The notes under the pieces: generated by a model | Databases searched by the model: none | What the model was told of the DNA's origin: nothing | The model's input: only the letters and a program-made list of their open reading frames with translations | Shown here: piece after piece, positions 48,001-59,363 of the stretch | How positions within the stretch are numbered: position 1 is the stretch's first letter | Layout: every line of letters begins with the position of its first letter | Translations under genes and position numbers: made by a program | NCBI GenBank assembly: GCA_019096195.1 | Contig: JAGTXK010000257.1 | Span: 1 to 64,000, forward strand | Direction of reading: 5' to 3' | DNA length: 64,000 nucleotides | Source: Boletus sp. NGJ | Taxonomy: Eukaryota; Basidiomycota; Agaricomycetes; Boletales; Boletaceae

Positions 48001-50296
48001 GTTTCAGGATAAACGAGTCTTTCAACTTGATGACATGGTTGTACTGTCTAGAGGGAGATAACTTGGTGATCGTCTTTTCCATAAAGACATCTTCATATTC
48101 CTTGAACACATTCAGTAATACGCTCTTGGTCTTCTGTGCCTGTTGGGTGATCTTGATAGACAGAGTGGTCCATTTGATGACAAACTCTGGTACATCCCCA
48201 TGCACATTGAAAAATTTGGCCCTTTGTAAGGGCGTCCAGTGGCAAAAGGTCTCGTAGAGTTCATCTTGCATGTACTCCCTTTCGTTGTGTTCCAGGTACC
48301 TCAACAGGTATCGCTGTTCAAGTGTTCCTGGTGGATTGCCTTGAATCCACCGATAGGAGGATGGCACTATGATTACCCATTCCTTCGTCCAGTTGATATC
48401 AGGGTTCACTGCCCTGAGCCATGGAAGTCCTAAGATAACTTCGTCCTTGCCACAGTTGAGAACATAGAGATCCCACTGTTCTCGTATGCCTCTGTAATCC
48501 AACACTACATTGGTTCCTTCTTTGATGGTTCCAGACTGGTTTTGGGTTCCATCAACATTCCAAGCTTGGACCAGATTGTCCAGCTTCCATGTGGGTAGCC
48601 CCATCTTCTCCACCGCGTTTCTTGAAATGAAGCATCCTGTTGCTCCACTGTCAATTAAGGCTTTTGTTCCAACAATTTTGCCATCCTGTTTCCAGATCGA
48701 GAGAGGAATATGAATAGAATTACTCTTCAATCCAGAAATAAATACAGGGGCAATCATATTGGAAGAGGATGACATTGGTACATCTCTTCCACCTAAAAAG
48801 ACGTTTGGTCTATGGGAGAAGTGGGAGTTTGCATAGCAGGTCCTAGGGCAAGAGAATTGATGTTCTCTTCCCATTCCATTGCAGCAGCTTCCTGTACTCG
48901 TTCCAAAACGAGTCCTTGCTTATCCAGCCCCGTGTCAAAGGCTGTCTGGAGCATCCTGAGAACTTTGTCTCATCTGCTGTTTCTGGAGACTTCTGTGAGA
49001 TATTTGTCGAGGGGATCTTGTGGCATTTCCCTAGTGATGACCACCCTGGTGTGCATCTCTTGTGGTTTCCTATACTCCTCTCTCCTGATTGGCCAATATC
49101 CTGGGTGATTCTTGGTACTGCACCCAATTTTGTTGCAGATGAAGCATCTTCGCTCTCTCATCTGCTTGGCCTGTTCAATAGGAGATAGGATGATCTGGTC
49201 CACATCCATTGCATTTGGATCATGGTGGTTTCCTCTTCCTCTTCCAAAGGACGCAAAGGGTCCTTTTTGTATTCCTTCAATCTGTTGCCATGCCCCATGG
49301 ATGTTGGCAGCTACTTCATAGACTTCTTCCATTTTCTTGGCCTTTTGGAAGGTCTCGCTGTTGACTAGCTGTTGGGCAATGTTTGGATCAATTCCCTTGA
49401 GGAAGAATTCCAGAATGTAGTGGAATTCCTGTAGTTCTGAGCAAACCACTAGCAGTGAGAACTGGGAAATGAACTTGTCAAATCCTTTTGGGTCGCGTCT
49501 GTCTTGTTGGAGGGATTCTAGTTCTGCCATTGCTAGGTTGCTGGTGTTGTGGGGGGTGAAGGTGAGGGCAAAGGCTTTCTTGATTTGGTTATAGGTTTTG
49601 TCTGCATGTGGCACGGTGTCATCGAGTAGCCTGGTCAGCCAGGCTTCTGCAAACGCTTTTTCTCTTCTCTTGGACATCCTGTTCAATAGGATAAGCCTCT
49701 TGGCTTCCTCAGAGAACTTCTCATCTCCTCCTAGATGGAAATACCCTTCCATCACCATGAGCCATCTCTTGGCATCGTTTGTCTCCCATGAGAACTCCTT
49801 AGGCAGGGCAGCTTTAATTTCAACCATATCATCTTCATCGTCTGTGTCTTCTTCAGGCCAAGGATTTCCTGGGTTGGGATCGGGACTAGATCTTCCACTT
49901 CGGTGGGGAAAGAGAGAGTCGGGGGAATCTACTCTAATGGGAACCAGTTGGAATGCAGGCAGTGGGATAGGAGCGTCCGATGGGGTCATGGTTCAAGAGC
50001 GAAGACCACCTGGAAAATCTGGTTGTCTGGGCTGATCTGGAAATGCATGGGCAGGAGGGTTGTTGTAATAAGTCAAAGACCCTGGGATCCTTCTGGAAGA
50101 CATTTTGAAGATAGGAGTAGAAGCCTGTGACAGTATGGCTTTTTCTCAATCTTCTCCTAGGAGATGAGAAAGGTTAATTCTGCACAGTGCATAGAGCGAG
50201 GGCCTATCCTCTAATAGGCAGTTTTAATTCCTTGGAATATCGGTGGTGGGAGTTGCTAGACTGAATAGTCTTCGGCAATTTATAAGCTAGATCTTT

Positions 50297-51227
50297 TGTT
50301 ACACTGGGTAATAATGTGACATGTTCCCGTATAATCCCTATTGGATTATAGGACTAGCAGGACTTGAGGAGAGAATACCTCCAGAGGCCCAAGGTTTCCT
50401 CTGACTGGGGACCAACTGCTAGCTTTATGTAGAGTCCTCTCATTACCTCTATGACCAATGGCGGAGTCTTGGATTTACCATGGTGGCACAATCCTCTGAG
50501 AAGGAAGGGTAGACCGGAATGCAGAGGCCTAAGACTAGTTCTTAGGGCTTACACAGCCTAGTGCCGGTGGCGGAGTCCTGGGCTTTCTCGGTCAGTGGCA
50601 AAGTCCTGACCAGTACAGGGCAACCTCTGTTGCTGTTGACGTTGCCAAAGCTTTAGAAGTGGGTGGTGGCAATGATGCCACACAAGTGCGTAGTGAAGAG
50701 AAGATTGATCACTAGCACGAGGGCAATCACCTCCAGAGTAAGGGTGGACTTTTGAGGTGGGCAGAACTGAAGAGCTAGTGGAGCTAGTAGATTAAGGTTA
50801 CATGAAGGGCCAGCATCCCTATTTATAGGCCTCACCCATCTAGGGCAGGCTTCATAACAGATATAGTAATCGTAAGTCTCAGATGAAAGATTACTATAAC
50901 AGGATTGTGGCATGGTTCAAATGGGGAATATAGGAATACTGGGCTATGTGTGAGAGAGCATAGCCGAGGAGGCAATGTCTGTTAATCAGGTCAAGAAGGA
51001 GAAAGGCATGTATCAGTGAAATAGAGGAGGCAGTGTTCAGACCAAATTGGTAGCTTCCAGAATAGGAAGTTGCAAGTAACTTCCATAGAAAGGAGGTTCC
51101 AAATGGGGTGATGCCAGAGTTGGTATTGCGGGGGAATCCCTGGTCCAAGTGGAAAAATAGGTTGTCCTAGAGTCCTATGGGAGGTGAAGGAAGGGGAAAA
51201 GATGTACCCCCTTTGGTAACTGTAACA
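50297..51227 (-). repeat. LTR, upstream (5') copy of the chromovirus
   Basis: Begins TGTTACACTGGG and ends GGTAACTGTAACA on the plus strand, the same length as its partner. It is followed by CCAAG, matching the five bases before the left LTR. Confidence 0.92.
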
Positions 51228-52000
51228 CCAAGCATCAAAAGTTTGTAACACTTTCAAATCTTCTTTGAACACTCCAATGTCTTTCCATCACATGTAAAGT
51301 CGTTTCGTGTGCAGCCACAGAATGAAATGAAGAGACACATGTGATCTATATGAATTGGATTGCTGCTGATGTGCCAGATCTGAATATGCTTCTTTTTATC
51401 AACGAAGCAGCCAAGGATAAGTGGACATCCACCCGCCAATATGGCTGGTCAGGGAAGGGTGTCCACTGCTGTGTCAGCAGATGCTTTGTTCTAGGAACAA
51501 GGTTCTCAATCCTTCCTGCCATCACTCTTGATGATATTATTGTATACAATATCATAGAAGGACCAGTTGACAGTCAGCGCTTCGTGAGATTTTTCAAGGA
51601 ACATGTGGTACATCTTCGTAGTTCATGTATAGTATTTACTTAGCTTTTGTACAGATGCCTCTCACCAATCCGTATCCTGGTCCCTGTAGCATTATTGTCA
51701 TGGACAATTGCTGCATCCATAAGACCGAGAAGGTCCACATACTTATTGAAGATATGCACTGTACGTATGTGACGTTGTTTTTTACATGGTACCTACTACT
51801 ACTAGTTTGCAAGCTTATCTTCCTCCCCCTCTACTCTCCCAATTATAATCCGATTGAACAAGCGTTCTCAGTGATCAAGGCATACTTTCGGCGCTATCCT
51901 GATGACTTCTCAATGACCACAATTGTATATGCTTGTCAGAGCATTACTCCTGACAAAGCAAAAGGCTTTTTGGGGGTGTCAGGCTACATCATGTAGTGAG
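51228..52000 (+). mobile_element. Tc1/mariner transposase, catalytic part (copy d, right half)
   Basis: This continues the transposase cut at 43,277. Blocks: LYELDCC-type segment then AADVPDLNMLLFINEAAKDK (the first acidic block, usually FVDEAAKDK, here with Asn for Asp), RQYGWSGKGVHC, FSILPAITLDDIIVYNIIEG, CSIIVMDNCCIHKTEKV (second Asp) and PLYSPNYNPIEQAFSVIKAY (third acidic residue). Stops lie before the first block. A 5' splice-like read-through separates HVV and MPLTNPYPGP. It ends at the TAG at 51,994-51,996. The lost first Asp and the 8-kb insertion make it inactive. Confidence 0.8.
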
Positions 52001-52044
52001 AAATGGACCTAGTACTGCAGTTGTTAGTTGTAAAGCCTTGCAAA

Positions 52045-53745
52045 TTACTCCTGCAATGAATGTATAGTTGTTGTAATGAATTCACGGCGACATAATGAAT
52101 TCATGGTGAAAATAGATTGTAAGGCTAATGATGTGGATATTGTCCTATTACTCGAAGAACTATCTAAAGCATCATCATCACCATCCTCACAAACAATGAA
52201 TCCTCTCGGAACAGGAAGCCATGTCCCATGATCTGTAGACTGGTACCAAAGATCGTAGTCTTTCAGTCCGTCATCATCCCCAGCAATCATCGGAGATCCA
52301 GTGAAGCGGCAGCCGCTGCCATTATGGTTCTTCTCATAACTGACCCTCTTCTGGGGTGGATGAGTAGGCAACCTGAATTGACTCTGATCAGTGTTACTAT
52401 GCTTACACTTTACATCAGGACCATTCCACCAGGTGATAGAACCATTTTTCAGATGGATTATATTGCCGGCTGGAATCCCAATCTCCACAGCAAGTATTCT
52501 ATTGTCAATTTTGGGGAGGATGTTGGGGCCGATGTGCTGCTCCACAAGTTTCCGCTCAAATACAGTAGTGTTCTCAACATGGAGCTCTGTCTCCGCATAT
52601 TTGAGAAACTGCATAAGCTGGGAAGGGGACGGAATTGAAGGAGAGGTGGATCTTTCAGAGACAGAACGAACGGGCATCATTGAAGCTGGAACTGTTGGCA
52701 TTGTGGCAGTAGTTGGATTACAAGCTACAGATGAAAGATTGGCTAAAGTCTGAAGAAGAATGACAGATGTGAGTGAGTTGATGTCTGGCACAACATTTGG
52801 ACTTGGAGATGGTGGGGATTGTGAAGCAACTTTCTGAGCCTGTGCCTTGTGCACTGGGTGTAGAAACATTGCCTTATTGGTGGCATTGAACGAAGGGATG
52901 TTAGGCAGCATGTTCAACATTGCCTGGCCTTCCTCCTATGGACAAATTAGATATTTTTAGCATGAATCTACAGAGATACTATACCAAAGCATGCGCCCAG
53001 TTGAGCACCATCACTGGAGTAAGTGGGATAGTGGTACCTGATGGTGCAATATATGTCAGGTGACCATTATTGCCGTCTTTGTGTATCTTTGCAAGCTTCA
53101 TGCGCCATCGTGCAAGGCACACATCTAGATCTGAAGCTGATTGGGATGGCAAGGGCTTGTTAAAAAATGTATTAGAGAATGTCCAGATTATGGTTAAAAA
53201 ACAATACTTGGTTATCATCAGATATATTTGACTCTTCATCTCCAAAGTGGCTGTTTGCTTGATGCAACAGGAGTTTCTTGACATGCTTCATGTCAACTAA
53301 AATTTTTGTTGCTACACCAAGATCACTGGCACCAGCTGCATCATGAATTTTTCAGACCATCTCTTTGTAGTCTGACTTGTTATTGACATCCATTGCCTCA
53401 CTTGTGCATTGGCTAAAAAAATTGTGAGCCAGGTGACCTGCACACAATCATACTAGTAGGAACGATACCTCTTTGTCTTCACTATAGTGAACTTGAATGA
53501 GAACCATTGCTTGCTAGAAATCTTGTACTGAGTCTGACCATGCTTCTTGAGAATACTTTCAAGGAATTCAAGATAGTTGTCCTTGTTGAGCAGGAAAAGC
53601 AATTCCTTGGTTTTGAGGGACTTCTCTTGTCATTTGGTAGTACTCTTGCCCTTGGATAATTGCTTAAGTGCAGAGTAGACAGTGAGGGCAACAGTAAAGG
53701 CATACTGCCTCTTGGCTGGTTGTTCAGAAATGCGAGTGAGGTAGT
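52045..53745 (-). pseudogene. SAM-tailed accessory protein gene
   Basis: This family is known to me from Agaricomycete accessory regions. N-terminal exon-like blocks lie at 53,745-53,460 (KTKELLFLLNKDNYLEFLES, then HGQTQYKISSKQWFSFKF), 53,400-53,190 (KILVDMKHVKKLLLHQ), 53,150-52,985 (ARWRMKLAKIHKDG, TPVMVLNWAHALV) and 52,935-52,045. The last carries EDINSL-like DINSLTSVILLQTLANL and a SAM-like helical domain (QLMQFLKYAETELHVENTTV to GIPAGNIIHLKNGSITWWNG), then a Gly-rich GSGCRFTGSP motif. SAM domains usually mediate protein or RNA contacts. The N-terminal blocks contain stops, while the 3' exon is open for over 280 codons. Function unknown. Confidence 0.55.
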
Positions 53746-53746
53746 A

Positions 53747-55880
53747 CTAGGCAAATTGAACCGACTTGTAGCTACAGCAATCTACGCTTACATAGGCTAC
53801 CCACTCAGCTGTGTCTGGGGTCCCTTCCCAGCTGTCTCTGAGGTGCAACTTTTCAGAATTCATTTTCCACAGAGATTTGCAAACAGCTGTAAACAAGACA
53901 GGTGAGCAAATGCAATTAAGTGCCATGGTGGATGCTCTTGATTCAACAAGCTTTCTTGCCTGCTTCAGTTCATTTTTGTCAATCAGCCTCTCAGATATCT
54001 GATAAAACCTGCGGAGCTCTTGATTCGCTGGCTTGTCAATGATGATAAGCTCTCTGAAATGATGTTGGACTAGGTTGAGGAATAGATTATGCATGCCATT
54101 GATCATGAGGAAACAGATAGGATCTTAGTAAGGCAGCCTAAGAAGTTCAGACCATTGTACACCAGTCTTCTTAAAGATTTTGGTGCTTTCTTTCTTCAAG
54201 CCTGCATTTTACCATCGAACTGCTGCTTCCCTATATTCTTCACAGATCTGGAGCTTCCACATCTTGTCGACAAAGTTGCCTTTCTCTGATTTGTGTAACC
54301 AGCAAAGGTTGCATAGATGTTCAGCATTGGGCCCCATGAAGCCTCCAACCTTTCGAGCCACAGGTAGGTCATTGATAGCCAGCATGATGACGAATCTTAA
54401 CAATTGCCCATCTGGATGTTCAACAGTCCTCATGAACCATGTTCCTTTCTGCCATGCAGGCAAAAAGAAGTCAATAAAAGGGTGAAGGAAATGGTTGACT
54501 GTCTCCAGTGAAGGCTCTTTGGGACCAGGTATGATACTGACAATGTAAAGATTTTCTGCTTTATAACGAAGGCTAGAGGGAAGATTGAGCAAAGCCATAG
54601 CGATGGAGCCAACTGACTTTTTTTTACCTATAGCCTTGTTTCTGTAGGGATTGAACCAGTCAACCAAGAGACTCCAGGCTAATTCTAGGTTATTCCTTTG
54701 TAGCCCATCCATAAACAGTTTACCATCAGGACCTGTGATTTCAGTAATTCCAGTCCCATTTTTCAAGTCCCACAGCTGATGCTTGTTGTTTAGCCTGGTT
54801 TCATGCTCCAATACTGCTTCTATGCCTAAATGGCTATGTATACTAGCCAAAAAGTCATTGTAATCTTGTATGACAAACAGTCTTAGCAGCACACTGGCTT
54901 TGATTCCACCCAACTTGGTAGTTTTGACTAGAAGTTGTCCACACAGTTTACCACCACAGTACTTTACGAAGCTGCATTATTTGGGATATATGGCCATCTT
55001 CTTCTTCACGATTGGTGCATAAGTGCAGCAGCACCTAACACATGTAGCATGTATTTGTATAGCAGGTACCTGGTCAAATTTTTTGTGCACCAATTAGATA
55101 TTGTGCAGGATGTAGTCAGTTCCTGTATCTGATCCCAGTGTATTCAATGCAGCATAGGGCTAAGTGGGAGAGTGGAGAGTGGTCTTCAGCAGGAGGTTAA
55201 GGAGTCCCAGGGTAACATTCCTTCAAGGGTGGGTGAGGTGTCCAAAAATATTCAAGATGACTGCAATAAGCATGGTTAGCAGGACGAGTGGATTGGCATA
55301 ATGGAAGTTAAGGTGAAATTTAGGTTCTGTGGAACATGTTAGTTTCCCAATTGACTTCATTGCAGAAACTTACCAGTATTCACAATTTCGAAAGCGCTTT
55401 CTTTGGATGACACATCCTCTGATGTCCTGTCTGCAAGAGTCTTCATGATACTCCTCATGGCTATCAGGAGCTCTTTGGTGTTTACTTCCAACTCTGAATG
55501 CAGTGGTTTATTGGTTTCATCCCCTTTCATATTGAAATTAATGATAAAATCCAGATTCTCTTGGAACCACTTCAGTTGTTCTTCTGAAACATCTAGGACC
55601 CTACTTTGTGCTCCTGCTGTACTTAGTCCTTCCAGTTCACCCTGTATATATTGTGCATGACAGTGCACCTCATGGTCAACTATGAGGAGTTGTGCAAACA
55701 TATTGTTGGTCCCTTCAATGGGTGCAAACCAGGTGGTATCTGGAAGGAGCTCTTCAGATGCTGGCAATTGTCTGGCATACCAACTCCATGAAGTGTTGTC
55801 TTCTAGAGTCAGTCTGAAGATCCCATGTGCTGCCTTCTCTAGCTGTAGAAGGTAAGGTCATGTCAATGGAATTCAGCTTA
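53747..55880 (-). pseudogene. Tnp2-type (Transposase_21, CACTA-like) transposase
   Basis: On the minus strand, an N-terminal part (55,767-55,357; EQLKWFQENLDFIINFNMKG, charged helices) is followed by the core at 54,913-54,209. The core reads VDWFNPYRNKAIGKKKSVGS, MALLNLPSSLRYKAENLYIV, IIPGPKEPSLETVNHFL and INDLPVARKVGGFMGPNAEH followed by LCNLCW. These are diagnostic blocks of fungal Tnp2 transposases. The downstream part at 54,200-53,800 contains INGMHNLFLNLVQHHFRE and an in-frame stop just before it (PY*DP, normally PYWDP). Another copy of its 3' segment sits at 42,848. Terminal repeats of the element were not identified. Confidence 0.75.
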
Positions 55881-57160
55881 GCTTTGAGCACTTACACTTT
55901 TATCTGGCATAGGTTTCAGTAAGATATTGGACATGTGTTGGGCCAAATACTCCTATTCTGTGGTATCAATTGATATCACTCAAATGTTCCAAGTAAAATC
56001 TCCCTTACCTCCTTGTCCACTGCATCAGTTCAATTGTTCCTTTCATGCATCTGTTTTTCATTCTTGGAAACCTCACTCCCACCAGGACCACAAGTCAAGC
56101 AAAAACAGTGCACAGTGCATATCAGTGTGGGTGTGGTTCAGCCTGGTTCTGTCTGCCTGCTATCTATTTGTATGCTTCCCTATGGTTACTCACATGCTTG
56201 ATTCCTTGTATTCTGATAGCAGCCAGCTCAAGGTATTGTTATTCTTTGGGGCACAAGGATTCACTTGTATCTACCCACTTGTACCTACCCACTTCCTTCC
56301 ATTACTCATTCACATGAGGAGCCCACCAAGGGGTTCAATGAGCAGGATACTTGACTATATTTCAAAGTATATCCAAAATCTATATATAAATATGTTATCC
56401 AGTCAAACTTTATGAACATATATTCCATATATAGACATATCAGGTCCAATCTAAGTTTCTGATTATGAGTCGGAGTCTGGTATAAAATATATAGAGTGAA
56501 GATATTCTAACACAATTGTAAAATATTTGGTATATTTATATTGGATGACATTTTTGTAAAAAGTTGGAAATATTCCAAGGATACATATTCCTAGGAAAAT
56601 TTTATCTATTGTCAAGCTGCTTACTTTGCCTTTATTTAATTTGATATATTTTATGATTAGAGTCTGTCCTCCTTGTTTATCTTTTATAAGAATATATTCA
56701 GTGAGCTGACCCAATTTCCCAGGTGCAATCTGTCATATAATAATTATAACACTAAGGAAAGTAAAGTCACTCTTAAAGAGAGTCAAAATCCCAAAAAATT
56801 GGTAGTCATATGCTCAGATAATTGATGATGAGCACTGATATTCACTGACATTGGTTGTCACTGAACGTCACTTTTAGCTACTAGAAATGTAGGTCAATGT
56901 CTTTCAATTCTAGGTACATTGGCACTTGAATAATGGGTGAATAGCATTCAATATTTTATAACTGCATCAATCATATTTCATGTCTAACTTGAGCCATGTC
57001 ATATGTACAGCACAGTAGCATATCATGGAGCAAGGAAACCAAAAGCATTCATCATGACAATCTGGTTTTTCTTATAAAGCCTTATAAGGCCTTGGCAAGG
57101 AGATCAAGTTGTAAATTATCAATAGTTGGGAGGGTTCCTTATAATGCCTTATATACTCCT
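55881..57160. other. AT-rich stretch without recognised gene
   Basis: A plus frame at 55,927-56,415 is rich in Cys, Phe, Leu and Ser and resembles chance reading of pyrimidine-rich DNA. From 56,440 to 57,160 the DNA is very AT-rich. Nothing was recognised. Confidence 0.3.
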
Positions 57161-57165
57161 TATAA

Positions 57166-57830
57166 TGGTAGGTCCTTTAGATAATAGGAAACAGACTTGT
57201 AACAATGTCACACATCACACGGCTGATCATAGATGGTCAAAGGCTCTTAGTCAGATCAAAGAGGGAAAGTAGTGTAAACAATTAGAATGGTAGGTCCTTT
57301 GGACAATAAGTATTGGCATTTATCAATGTCACACATCACATGGCCTGACGAAAATGGCCTTGATCCTGTAGCATAGTACAAGAGGCAAAATAGCATCAGT
57401 CGGACCAAAGGGAGAAAGTAGTGTAAACCATTAGAACAATAGGTCCTTTGAACAATATGTATCGGCATTTTTCAATGTCACACTGATCACATAACTTGAC
57501 AAAAGTGGTCAAGATCCCTTGGCATAGTACAAGAGGTGAAGTAGTTATAATGATAGGTTCTATTGAAAATAAATATTAGACTGTCAACAAAGATGCACAT
57601 CACACAGCTCAACAAAAGCAGTCAGGGACCTTCAGCCTGATAGCAAAGTAGTATAAATCTAATGATTAAATATCTGTAGAAAATTAGCATCAGACAAATG
57701 AGATTTAGATAATAGGAAACAGACTTGTAATGGTGTTGCATGTCAGTCATAGAAGGTCAGTCAGATCAAAAAGGGAAAATAATGTTGACTATTAACATAG
57801 TAGGTCTTATGGAGAAAGTCTCACAGAACG
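57166..57830. repeat. Degenerate minisatellite, five to six units of 110-150 bp
   Basis: Units start near 57,167, 57,288, 57,440, 57,552 and 57,665-57,700, with a last partial near 57,800. Common words are TAGGTCCTTTGGACAATA, CAATGTCACACATCACA, GGTCA or GGCCTTGA, GCATAGTACAAGAGG and AGAGGGAAAGTAGTGTAAA. Units vary in length and sequence, so the array is old. No coding potential. Confidence 0.65.
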
Positions 57831-57899
57831 ACAAGGTAGGAGAAAATATATAAGTACTTCAATAGTTAATCACCTTCACCTTCATGAAGTAATTGTGGA

Positions 57900-59363
57900 A
57901 TGGCTGATCTTGTGTCAGCACTGAGCAGTTATCCTGAGTATGAAAATAAGGGTTAATGAAAGTTGGTCTGAGTGTACTAGAAATCCCCTGTATCCATTGT
58001 CACTCACCCATACAAATGATCGCAGATGATAATGTTTATCATGAAACTTAATCCTGGCAACTGGTATATGAATCAGAACACATGATCTATTTGTAGAGAT
58101 ATGCCACTTCTTCAACAACTGCACCACAGATTTATTGACAGTCTGGTCCCACTCCAACCAAAAAGCAAACACCTGGCCAAAAATCCTTCTGCACATTCCA
58201 ATCAGGGCTGGCTATCAATGTTCATCAGGCCAGGAACTTGCCTGTTCCACCATAACAGAAGATCATCAATGAATCTTTGGTCCTCCTCTTGTTCAGCCCC
58301 TTCAAACCAGTCCACTATTACATTGTAGAACTCATGCATGTTGAAAACACCATCAACAATCACCCATGATCCACAAGAAGACAGGGCAAATCAGAGCTGA
58401 AAGAGGGTCAAATAAAGAAATGGTTGGTTACCCAATGTTGATTTAAGGACGCACCTGGCAAGCTATGTAGGCAATAGCACGTGGTTGAATGGCCTTCATA
58501 CTTATGAGAGTGGCAACATGAGCCCAAGTTTGTTGTTCACCTTGGTGACGTTTCCTGGAAGAGCTGGCCTCAACTTCCTCATTGTCTATGTCATCCACAG
58601 AAGTAGGGAAAGTAAAGACTGCCTTAAAAGCCTTAAATATCTGGTGAGAGATAAAGCACATTATCATGTTGTAGGACTTACCTTGACCAAAATTTTGCCC
58701 TTCAACAAACCTTCTGAAGGTTCCTGGGGGTCAAACTAGTAGTTAGCATATAGGAAAGTGGGCCATGATTGGGCAGACACAAGAAAGTTAGGATGCAGTT
58801 CACAGATCTTCTTCTGATGGCTGCATCAATGAAGTAGTCAGCTTTGACAGAGCACACAAAAACAAGAACTTACAAGGCATTGTTCCAGTCATAGTCAACT
58901 GGACACAGTAACCTTTCTGTCAAGTTGTTGTAGAACCCTCTCCTGCTCTTGTCAGTTTGGATGAGGGGAGGATTAGGCTTTGGGGAGCTGCGCATGAGCC
59001 AGTTTGCTACCTCCACTTTAAGGAGGTGGGTGTCATCACTGCATGCACTATCTACTTCTTGCTCAAGTTAAACATATATGAGATGTATTGCATGAAGCTG
59101 AAGAAAATAGGAGAAATTGCTCACTCACTGTATCACTTGCATAAGGTCTGCCTGAGAAACCTTACAGATGGATGGCACCCATTGTAGCAGTTCCTTGTAG
59201 CATTTATATGTATAATTCTCCCTTGGGTGCTCCATCAGCAAATCTGATATAAAATAGAATATCCTGTGTACTGCGTAGTGTGGCTCATGTTAGTGTCCAT
59301 GATATGGGCTTGTCGATTGGCTTTTGCCAACATGTCATTGATGCTGTCATGCAGTGAGACCAT
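57900..59363 (-). pseudogene. DUF6698 protein gene relic
   Basis: The minus strand from ATG at 59,363 (MVSLHDSINDMLAKANRQ) has blocks at 59,363-59,150 (ENYTYKCYKELLQWVPSICK in a shifted frame), 59,030-58,870 (DKSRRGFYNNLTERLLCPVD, then YDWNNA), 58,667-58,455 (IFKAFKAVFTFPTSVDDID, QPRAIAYIACQ) and 58,398-58,200 (HEFYNVIVDWFEGAEQEEDQ, RFIDDLLLWWNRQ). These are the signature blocks of DUF6698. Splice sites are clear around 58,454 and 58,399, and the terminal exon may use a GC donor after WWNRQ. Stops and frame changes in the first half suggest decay. A diverged relative stands at 7,100-8,863. Function unknown. Confidence 0.65.

Larger units (their letters stand above)
43278..51227 (-). mobile_element. 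Ty3/Gypsy chromodomain retrotransposon (chromovirus), fossil with complete ends
   Basis: 931-bp LTRs at each end (TG..CA) and a 5-bp target duplication CCAAG (43,273-43,277 and 51,228-51,232) define the element exactly. Parts on the minus strand, right to left: gag 49,989-48,970 with a zinc-knuckle-like CFICNKIGCSTKNHPGYW; protease around 48,650 (ALIDSGATGCFISR); reverse transcriptase 47,900-47,342; RNase H about 47,250-46,750; integrase 46,714-45,690; chromodomain 45,500-45,303 (EYEVDSIINHQG, YLTHWKGYS); and an extra Pro-rich frame beyond it. Chromodomains steer integration to marked chromatin. The element looks full length but is broken, with about half a dozen breaks. The LTRs differ at about 21 of 931 sites, so it is fairly young. 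Confidence 0.92.

Noticed and set aside
55927-56415. 162-codon plus frame with Cys and Phe runs
   Set aside because: Looks like chance open frame in pyrimidine-rich DNA; no domain and no neighbouring exons.
57166-57830. CRISPR or satellite centromere
   Set aside because: Units are degenerate and of unequal length with no distinct spacers, and the array is far too short to propose a centromere.
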